A stretch of DNA of 25,868 bases from a virus. Both the position numbers and the translations under genes were made by a program. The stretch covers positions 1 through 25,868 of IMG/VR virus record IMGVR_UViG_3300009609_000054. One strand, 5' to 3'. The notes beneath the pieces are model-generated. The model was not told the origin of the DNA. It worked only from the letters and a program-made list of their open reading frames with translations, and searched no databases. This document shows, piece after piece, positions 20,443-25,868 of the stretch (positions are counted from its first letter, which is position 1; each line of letters starts with the position of its first letter).

Positions 20443-22361
20443 TATCTCGTCCTTGCCAGCCGATTACGCCGGTCAATCTCATCTGCGACCCGTCCCGCCA
20501 GTATCCGCGTATCTTCGCCCGGTAGCTGGTTGATCACAATGTTGTTCGTGGTGACTGTCCCGCCCGACAGCCCGCCAATCCCCCCTAGCGGTGAAACCGT
20601 GCCCAAACTCTGGCTATGCGTGTTGCCGGTTGTGCCGCCGGGGGTCCCGCCGCCGAAGCCTGATCCATTGCCGCCGCCAGGAACGGTCGGTATGTTCGGT
20701 ATGCCCGGTATGCTGTTGATAATCTCGATGACTTTGTTGAGTGCCGCGCGTGCCTCGTCGATCTTGGAATTGATGCCATCAATCAGCCCTTGCACCAGGC
20801 CGACGCCAATCCCATTCAACGCCATCGGTGCCCAGAGGACCATCCCGACCAGCCATTCCACGATCTTTTGCTTGATCTTCTCCAGCTCGGCATTGATAAA
20901 CGGCGTGACATCCTCGTCCACCCATTTCAAGAACTCACTCGACAACTTGTCGATCTCAGGTTCGAGGTCTTTCCGCGCACCCTCGACAAACTTCTGCAAG
21001 GCGACCCAGATTTTATCAAGCACTCCCGGTATCTTCGGCATGACCTCGGTATCGACCCAGTTCACAAACTTCTCTGCCAGCTTGACAATCTCAGGCGTGA
21101 CCTTGACCACCGTCTCAAGTATCCACGTGAGCAGCTTGCCGTACATCGTGCCGAGATTCTCAAGCAATGTCGGCAGTGCATCAAGCACCCACTGCGCGGC
21201 TAAGGCGGCAAACTTTGCCAGGTTCGCACCCCACACCGGCAGACGGTCAATCACCCAATCAATCATCTTGCTTGCGAATGTCGTCAGATTCTCAATCAGA
21301 CCAGGCAGCGCATCACTCACCCAGACCACCGCAGCAACCCCGAACTTGAGCAGCTCAGCCGCCCAGACTGGCAGGTGCAATGCGATCCAGTCGATCATCT
21401 TGGCGCCGAACTCGGCCAGCTTTGCAAGCAATGGCGGTCCCGCCTCAACGACCCAGTTCCAGAACGCGGTTGCCCATTCAACCAACTTTGCCGCCCAGAT
21501 TGGCCCTTGCTCGGTGATCCAGGTGCCAACATTGGTAGCGAACTCGGACAGCTTCGGCCCCACCATCTCCCACAGCCCGGTCAGACCGCCCTCCTCGAAG
21601 GCCGTCACCATGCCGTTCAATCCACCAACCACATCATTCAATGCCGGGAGGACCGCAGAGCCGACACTCTCGGCCATCTCACCCATGCGGTCCTTGAGTT
21701 GCGCCCAGCCGCCGTCCGCTTTGGCCGCGGCCTCGGCACTCCCACCGAACTCTTTGTTGAGTTCTGCCAGGATGACCGCTTGCGCACCGGCCATATCGCC
21801 GGCGTCCTGCATGGTCTTGATCTGTTCTTTCTGCTGGTCGGTGAAGGTCACACCAACCCTGGTCAATGCCGATATGCCCTCGGTTGGGTCATTGAGTGCT
21901 TTGCCGAGCTGGATAGCGCCGGCTTCCGCATCCGTTCCCATCGCCGTCGCCATGTCGAGCATCGTTTGCGTGGCATCCGGTAACTTCTCACTGATATTCG
22001 TAAATGTCAGCAGCATGTTCTGGCCGCGCTGGATATCATCATCCCCAAAGAGGGATTTACCGGACGCCGCCGATAGCTCACCGGCCATATCCGCGATCTC
22101 ATCGGCAGTAAAGCCGGCTGCCCCTCCGGTACTTTTTATAACTGCCTGCGTTTGTGCGAATACCAGATTGGCTTCGCGCGCATCCCCAATGCCATTCACC
22201 AGTGCAGTGCCGAGCGCACCCGCCCCCACGATTGCACCGCCGAACGCCAGGCCGCCCACCGCTTTCCCAATCGTGCCGAGACTGCCGCCGATCTTGCTCA
22301 GACCAGCGGAGGCCTTATCGACAACGCCGATGACCAGGTTCAGTTCAGCAGTGCTAGCCAT
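20442..22361 (-). CDS. Tape measure protein
   Basis: This 639-residue protein sets tail length and is ejected with DNA. The Gly/Ala-rich N-terminal hydrophobic region (30-56), the TP901-type motif region with LNDPTEGISALTRVGVTFT (156-174) and FGGSAEAAAK identify it. Residues 274-427 form seven 22-residue repeats with Trp at each seventh position (281, 303, 325, 347, 369, 391, 413). The tail then has an acidic helical section, a Gly-rich linker (~560-590) and a C-terminus ending in AGRVADEIDRR. At 639 residues a tail of about 95 nm would be expected from the usual ~0.15 nm per residue. Its start overlaps the upstream gene by eight bases. Confidence 0.87.
   Translation of the reverse strand: MASTAELNLVIGVVDKASAGLSKIGGSLGTIGKAVGGLAFGGAIVGAGALGTALVNGIGDAREANLVFAQTQAVIKSTGGAAGFTADEIADMAGELSAASGKSLFGDDDIQRGQNMLLTFTNISEKLPDATQTMLDMATAMGTDAEAGAIQLGKALNDPTEGISALTRVGVTFTDQQKEQIKTMQDAGDMAGAQAVILAELNKEFGGSAEAAAKADGGWAQLKDRMGEMAESVGSAVLPALNDVVGGLNGMVTAFEEGGLTGLWEMVGPKLSEFATNVGTWITEQGPIWAAKLVEWATAFWNWVVEAGPPLLAKLAEFGAKMIDWIALHLPVWAAELLKFGVAAVVWVSDALPGLIENLTTFASKMIDWVIDRLPVWGANLAKFAALAAQWVLDALPTLLENLGTMYGKLLTWILETVVKVTPEIVKLAEKFVNWVDTEVMPKIPGVLDKIWVALQKFVEGARKDLEPEIDKLSSEFLKWVDEDVTPFINAELEKIKQKIVEWLVGMVLWAPMALNGIGVGLVQGLIDGINSKIDEARAALNKVIEIINSIPGIPNIPTVPGGGNGSGFGGGTPGGTTGNTHSQSLGTVSPLGGIGGLSGGTVTTNNIVINQLPGEDTRILAGRVADEIDRRNRLARTR
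21081..21542 (-). repeat. Seven 66-bp coding repeats in the tape measure gene
   Basis: They encode residues 274-427, period exactly 22 residues: an aromatic or hydrophobic residue at position 1, Trp at position 8, usually LP or a similar pair at 14-15. Aromatic starts lie at residues 274, 296, 318, 340, 362 and 384, with Met at 406. Confidence 0.8.
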
Positions 22362-22566
22362 TGCCGTTCCTGCGTTTCATCATGGCGATCTTTCGCTTCG
22401 TGATGAGTGCTTTCTGTCTGCGCTCACGCGCTTTGGTATCAAGGTCGGCCTCCTGCACGGCATGATCACCTTGCGCCGTCCGGTAGGCCAGCAGCTCAGC
22501 GACAAACTGCGCGGGCATCCGGTCAACCTGATCCGGTGTCCAGTTATACGCATCCGCGAAGATCAC
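22354..22566 (-). CDS. Small tail assembly protein (gpT-like position)
   Basis: The 70 residues start at GTG 22566, overlapping the previous stop as GTGA. It begins MIFADAYNWTPDQVDRMPAQ and ends with a very basic helix (RERRQKALITKRKIAMMKRR). It occupies the position of the lambda gpT part or second chaperone immediately before the tape measure. No slippery frameshift site was evident at the junction; the GTGA overlap suggests reinitiation instead. Assignment is by position. Confidence 0.6.
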   Translation of the reverse strand: MIFADAYNWTPDQVDRMPAQFVAELLAYRTAQGDHAVQEADLDTKARERRQKALITKRKIAMMKRRNGNG

Positions 22567-22994
22567 GTGGAGGTCATAACGTCCGCCGGTCTCACCAGCC
22601 TTACCATCGAGGACTGCGAGCCAGCGGTCAATACGTTTGGGTCGGGCATCGCATCCGTGTTGACTTCGTTGATCTTCTCGCGCGCCTTGATAAACACTGG
22701 CAACATCCGCTCTAATCGTTCGATGTTCTCCGGTGTGCAGGGAACGGCGCGTTTGGTCATCGGGTCAACGAACGCGGGTCCATCCCAACCGACGATGTTA
22801 TGGATCGCCAGTGCCAGCTCCTGTGAGCCGGTCGTGACGTGCAGCTCTCCGACCTGGCCGTTGGCTATCGCCATGCGTGCCAGCGTGTCCCGCACTCTGC
22901 ACCACGTCCCGTAGTCCATCCGTGGCTTGATATAGATCGTATCGTCACCGTCTGTCACGGCCAGCCGGGTTGTATCCACAAATGCCGAGATCAT
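22563..22994 (-). CDS. Tail assembly chaperone-like protein (gpG-like position)
   Basis: The 143 residues start at ATG 22994 (AGGA eight bases upstream), overlapping the tail tube stop as ATGA; the TTG at 23018 is rejected. It reads MISAFVDTTRLAVTDGDDTI and later VGWDGPAFVDPMTKRAVP and ENIERLERMLPVFIKAREKI. Size, position between the tail tube and tape measure, and the helical C-terminal half fit tail assembly chaperones. No family motif is decisive. Confidence 0.62.
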   Translation of the reverse strand: MISAFVDTTRLAVTDGDDTIYIKPRMDYGTWCRVRDTLARMAIANGQVGELHVTTGSQELALAIHNIVGWDGPAFVDPMTKRAVPCTPENIERLERMLPVFIKAREKINEVNTDAMPDPNVLTAGSQSSMVRLVRPADVMTST

Positions 22995-23989
22995 AGTGTG
23001 GTCCTGTTGCTTTGACAATAAAGCGCCCAGGAATAGCCGACAGTTGCGTCCTTGGTTGATGTTATCGTCACGTCCAATGTTCTGTTCGTGGTTTCGAACT
23101 CACCCCAGGCGGGTTCGGCCATAATTCCAAAAATGTCCCATTGGATATAGTGATACTGGCCAGGATCAGCCGCGATTGGCGCCCCGCTGATCCGTACCCT
23201 GACCTTGCACGGTGTACCGGCGTCCATCAGATCCCACTCAGCGGTATCGGGCACTTCAAACCGTAGGGTGCTGGTTGCGGCGCGTTTGCCGACACCCGTC
23301 CGGTTGAAGCTCAGACCGCTCGTCGGCCCGCCTGGTAGGAACTTGCGTGTCCGTGTCAGGTCTGCCGAGAGCGTTGCCGATACCAGGCGTGAGACAACCT
23401 CGGTTGTACCAATGACGCCTGCCCCGGTATCAATCCAGCATTGCATATAGGTCGGGAGCAGCGCATCCCCAACCGCCCGCGTCGGCACAACCGGATCGGA
23501 CACCTTCGTCATCGGTTGCCCCATGCCGTTGATCTCAATCATCACCGGGTCGGTCCCTGTCGCATCGCTCGTGATGGTGAAGGCATCGGCCATGCTATAG
23601 GCGGCTTGCCAGATTTGCACGTTCGGGTCGCCAAAGAACAGGGTTGCGCTCTTCTGCACATCAGAGGTCACAATCGGCGTGAAGGTCCACAGCCGCGACG
23701 TCGTGCCCCCTGGTGGTGCCACACCAGTGGTTACTGGCTTGACCAGCATATTGAACCAGAACGGCGCATTGTAGGTATCAATCGCGCCGGCCACCTGCCA
23801 CTCCGACCACTTGCGGGTGATCGTCTCCGATGCGTACAGTTCCAGCGTGCCGTCCGTGATCGTCTTGCGGTACACATCGAACGCCTGTTGGATGGTCCCG
23901 CCCAGATAGAATGAGTGGGTTGGTACCGGGATCACCGTCCCGCGCGTGACCTCCAGGGCGCCTAAAAATTCCTCAAATGCAATTTCGAT
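22991..23989 (-). CDS. Major tail tube protein, probably starting at a non-standard ATC codon
   Basis: This forms the tail tube rings. A standard start exists only at GTG 23935, but the frame upstream reads FEEFLGALEVTRGTVIPVPT, and LGALExTRGT is a conserved opening of siphovirus tube proteins, so it must be translated. The only good ribosome site is AGGAGGA (24003-23997), seven bases before ATC 23989, giving 332 residues. The frame is open back to the stop of the previous gene (24031-24029), with no ATG, GTG or TTG. The body is beta-rich (SRLVSATLSADLTRTRKFLP, TLRFEVPDTAEWDLMDAG). The start codon is the uncertain part: it could be ATC, ATT 23983 or a sequence error. Confidence 0.72.
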   Translation of the reverse strand: MEIAFEEFLGALEVTRGTVIPVPTHSFYLGGTIQQAFDVYRKTITDGTLELYASETITRKWSEWQVAGAIDTYNAPFWFNMLVKPVTTGVAPPGGTTSRLWTFTPIVTSDVQKSATLFFGDPNVQIWQAAYSMADAFTITSDATGTDPVMIEINGMGQPMTKVSDPVVPTRAVGDALLPTYMQCWIDTGAGVIGTTEVVSRLVSATLSADLTRTRKFLPGGPTSGLSFNRTGVGKRAATSTLRFEVPDTAEWDLMDAGTPCKVRVRISGAPIAADPGQYHYIQWDIFGIMAEPAWGEFETTNRTLDVTITSTKDATVGYSWALYCQSNRTTL

Positions 23990-24028
23990 CTTGGGTTCCT
24001 CCTGCTGTAGCTCGACTACAACTTTGCG

Positions 24029-24259
24029 TTATACGGGTGCGGCCTCATCGGTTGGTTCCGGCTCCGCTGCGGGTTCCGGCTCGTCTTTGGATGCCTTCGG
24101 CTTCGTCTTCCGGAATGCTGCCCAGGCATCAATGCTCGTGCGTACATGCTCAGGGAACTCGTTGTACTCGTCCTCCGTCAGGTCACGCGCCGGTACGCCG
24201 AGCGGTAGACTGTCGCCCGGTTCAAGTTTTGATGCGTCAAAATATCGGAAAACTGGCAT
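24029..24259 (-). CDS. Small protein upstream of the tail tube gene
   Basis: The 76 residues begin MPVFRYFDASKLEPGDSLPL, with AAGGGGA seven bases before the ATG. The C-terminal ~25 residues are a Lys/Pro/Glu tail (KASKDEPEPAAEPEP). It is in the same frame as the tail tube gene, separated from it by a TAA. No function was recognised. It may be a tail-assembly accessory protein. Confidence 0.65.
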   Translation of the reverse strand: MPVFRYFDASKLEPGDSLPLGVPARDLTEDEYNEFPEHVRTSIDAWAAFRKTKPKASKDEPEPAAEPEPTDEAAPV

Positions 24260-24271
24260 AGATTTTCCCCT

Positions 24272-24676
24272 TTACAGTTTGTCCATTACATCGAGCCGAA
24301 ACACCATCGAGCGGTAGGTCGTATCGTTGACCGTGTAGTAGCCGTCACCGCCCTCACTGCTGAGTTCCATCCCCCGCAGAACCGATGCCTTCCCTCCGAG
24401 CGTCATATCGGCCCGGATCGCTTCTCCAATGAGGTCGGCATAAGGAACCAACTCGGCCTCAGCCTCGACCGGATCTTGCAATGCAACGCAGACCCGCACG
24501 GCAAAGCGCCACACGCGCGGGTTCACCTGGGCAGTTGGGGAGAACGTGCCGCCGATGAGTGAGATAATCGCGGCGGGCCGCTCTTGCAGGGAGAAGGGTT
24601 CAGCATCGAGGACGTGGAGGCTCGTGATCGTGCTGATGCACTCAATCAGTCCTTGCCTGGCTGCTACTGCGCTCAC
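24272..24676 (-). CDS. Tail terminator/completion-like protein
   Basis: The 134 residues (IECISTITSLHVLDAEPFSL, then FRLDVMDKL) sit between the HK97 gp10-like protein and the tail tube, where the tail terminator that ends tube growth and docks to the head is found. An ATGA overlap links it to the upstream gene. The strand pattern (VWRFAVRVCVALQD, YRSMVFRLDVM) fits the terminator fold. Position is the main evidence. Confidence 0.6.
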   Translation of the reverse strand: MSAVAARQGLIECISTITSLHVLDAEPFSLQERPAAIISLIGGTFSPTAQVNPRVWRFAVRVCVALQDPVEAEAELVPYADLIGEAIRADMTLGGKASVLRGMELSSEGGDGYYTVNDTTYRSMVFRLDVMDKL

Positions 24677-25098
24677 TTTATTTGCCCCAATGCTTTCCCA
24701 AAGACGCTGCTCAATTCCTTCTCGGCAATCGGTCGCAGTCGTTCTACCGTGTGTTGCTTGAAGTGGCGCCCCTTGCGCGCTGGTATCGTGACCTTGCGGA
24801 CCGGATGCCGCGCACCCTTCCAGAACAGCGCCTTTGCTCGTCGAGGTACGATGTCGCGCCGTGGTGACCCTTCGTCTACCGCAGTCGCATAGGCAACGTT
24901 CGTATCCACGATGCCCCGTTTGCCGCCCTGCTCGACCCGGCCATTAATCGACCTCGACAGCCGGCCTGTCTTGCGCGGCGTCTCACGTTTCATAATGGCC
25001 ACACCTTGCAGGACTACCGAGTGCATCGCATCCGGCAGCGTCTTTGGGACCAGGCGCTCGAGCTGGCCAGCAACGCGGGTGAAGTCATCTGCAGCCAT
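24673..25098 (-). CDS. HK97 gp10-like head-tail connector/tail component
   Basis: The 141 residues match the HK97-gp10 family pattern: a helical N-terminus (LERLVPKTLPDAMHSVVLQG), then KRETPRKTGRLSRSINGRV, a hallmark (xxPxxTGxLxxSI), and VDTNVAYATAVDEGSPRR. The basic C-terminus (RKVTIPARKGRHFKQHTVER) precedes a last helix. It helps join the head to the tail. The ATG overlaps the previous stop by one base. Confidence 0.78.
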   Translation of the reverse strand: MAADDFTRVAGQLERLVPKTLPDAMHSVVLQGVAIMKRETPRKTGRLSRSINGRVEQGGKRGIVDTNVAYATAVDEGSPRRDIVPRRAKALFWKGARHPVRKVTIPARKGRHFKQHTVERLRPIAEKELSSVFGKALGQIK

Positions 25099-25439
25099 CA
25101 GAACGCTATTGCCCCCTGCTCGATCCGATACTGCCTCAGTGCAGCCTTCTGTGGTCCGGTCAACCCACCGGACGGCGTGAGCGTCACAACACCATCCGGC
25201 CCCATCGATTGCGTGCCGGCTACCACCCCGCGTGTCTGGTGGTAGCCGGTCGCAACCTCTAGGGTGATCTGTTTGATATCCTCCGGCGCGGGTGCCTCGA
25301 TGGTCACGCCGGTTAAGTAGCGCGTGATGGTGGCCTCAGCGCGGTCGAGCACGACCTGCAGCAGTGCATCCTTCTCGGCACTCACACCGATCTGGTCAAG
25401 GTATTGCCGCAGCTCAGACACCGTACAGATCGTGCTCAT
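25098..25439 (-). CDS. gp6-like head-tail adaptor
   Basis: The 113-residue protein follows the capsid gene. Its helical N-terminal half (TVSELRQYLDQIGVSAEKDALLQVVLDRAEATITRYL) matches gp6-like connectors that bind the portal and form the next ring, with the AEATITRYL signature. The C-terminal part (QKAALRQYRIEQGAIAF) is typical. GGGG eight bases before the ATG supports the start. Confidence 0.75.
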   Translation of the reverse strand: MSTICTVSELRQYLDQIGVSAEKDALLQVVLDRAEATITRYLTGVTIEAPAPEDIKQITLEVATGYHQTRGVVAGTQSMGPDGVVTLTPSGGLTGPQKAALRQYRIEQGAIAF

Positions 25440-25442
25440 TGG

Positions 25443-25868
25443 TTATTCCCCTTTGCCCTTTTTGGCGGGTGTTTCGTCAGCAGCGCGTCCTTCGGGTGCT
25501 GAGCGTGCCGCGAAGCTGCCAATCACAACCGGCAGTGGTCCGGCGCACTTGTACATCAGCCAGGGCCGGCTCACGAGGACCACCGCATCCATCTCAGCGC
25601 GGAACGTGACGATGTTCGACTTGAAGCCGAGCGCCTCAGTCACGTCAACGCGGAGCGCATCACCGACATACAGCACGACTGCCGATGCCCAATCCCCGAC
25701 AATGGCCTGACCAGCCGCCAGTGACCGCGACTTGACGACCGGATAGCCGTTAAAGCTTGTGGCGGTGATGACCGGGTTGACCGCGTTGTTGAGGTACTCG
25801 TACTGTTGCAGCTCGCCCCAGTCGAGCGGATTGACCACAATCGCATCCACCACGCCACCGGCCCATTC
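25443..25868 (-). CDS. Major capsid protein, 3' part (cut by window end; second allele in its first 117 bases)
   Basis: The frame is open from the window end to the stop at 25443 and encodes the capsid C-terminal region: EWAGGVVDAIVVNPLDW, SLAAGQAIVGDWASAVVLYV, and TFRAEMDAVVLVSRPWLMYK. It ends in a basic Ala-rich tail. Residues encoded by 25697-25868 are homologous to those encoded by 1-172, with differences clustered between the NPLDWG and VITA motifs. From 25696 down to 25443 it supplies the part missing from the window start. The internal GTG at 25853 is not a real start. Confidence 0.88.
   Translation of the reverse strand, partial: EWAGGVVDAIVVNPLDWGELQQYEYLNNAVNPVITATSFNGYPVVKSRSLAAGQAIVGDWASAVVLYVGDALRVDVTEALGFKSNIVTFRAEMDAVVLVSRPWLMYKCAGPLPVVIGSFAARSAPEGRAADETPAKKGKGE
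25697..25868. repeat. Terminal homologous segment, right copy
   Basis: Counterpart of 1-172: identity over 25697-25751, then divergence with codon frame preserved. Probably a second capsid allele in the sampled population joined at a shared 55-mer, or less likely a true partial duplication. Confidence 0.85.

Noticed and set aside
22560-22570. Programmed frameshift joining the two chaperone genes as in lambda G/GT
   Set aside because: No slippery heptamer was seen near the junction. A GTGA stop-start overlap explains the second product.
20434-22914. 826-codon plus-strand open frame antisense to the tape measure gene
   Set aside because: It is a shadow of the repetitive, GC-rich tape measure gene. 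It is Ser/Pro/Thr-rich without domain logic, has no ribosome site and runs against the late operon.
25443-25853. 136-residue stand-alone gene starting at GTG 25853
   Set aside because: The frame continues to the window edge and aligns with capsid sequence at 1-172, so it is the 3' part of the capsid gene.

Overview
The window is almost entirely one small tailed-phage or prophage genome with siphovirus-type (long non-contractile tail) gene content. It carries an integrase, so it is probably temperate. The host is not proven. A C-terminal IKGN/YHxPG/PExCF domain on a Pro/Thr-rich secreted protein (8845-9408) resembles proteins common in Chloroflexota, so a Chloroflexus/Roseiflexus-like host is my tentative guess. 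No rRNA, complete tRNA, IS element or CRISPR array was seen.

The map is circularly permuted. The major capsid gene is cut by the window ends: its 5' part is at 1-1033 (minus) and its 3' part at 25443-25696 (minus). The first 55 bases of the window recur exactly at 25697-25751, and the last 117 bases are a diverged in-frame allele of 56-172. Joining position 25696 to position 1 gives a circle of about 25,696 bp and an intact 428-residue capsid protein.

Late operon (minus strand), in transcription order: a promoter at 7469-7497 next to a direct-repeat array; two tiny membrane proteins (holin candidates); an amidase endolysin; two small accessory proteins; terminase small and large subunits; a portal fused to a Mu-F-like domain; a small protein; the prohead protease; the capsid protein. 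Across the window junction follow head-tail connectors, tail terminator, tail tube, two chaperone-like proteins, tape measure, distal tail, tail hub/tip, tail fibre and a small last protein ending at 16813. Nearly all genes overlap by 1-8 nt, so this looks like one long polycistron.

Early/replication operon (plus strand, 12467-16816): a small protein; a winged-helix replication initiator carrying iteron-like repeats and an AT-rich segment inside the gene (lambda O-like origin layout); then a three-Cys-motif partner protein (TcmP-like) beside a ParB-like/radical-SAM-like fusion, followed by four small proteins. This operon meets the late operon tail to tail, with overlapping stop codons at 16813-16816.

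Control and accessory region (7500-12466): a DNA adenine methyltransferase, a possible zinc-ribbon mini-protein, the secreted Chloroflexota-like protein, a leftward operon with a SWIM zinc-finger protein and two small proteins, a divergent promoter pair with near-consensus boxes, a small excisionase/regulator-like HTH protein, an attP core matching the 3' half of a tRNA-Gln(CUG), the tyrosine integrase, and a structured leader with tiny ORFs and an intrinsic terminator.

The strongest candidate for an undescribed system is the TcmP plus ParB-radical-SAM pair (13761-15997), which also contains a perfect 30-bp palindrome.
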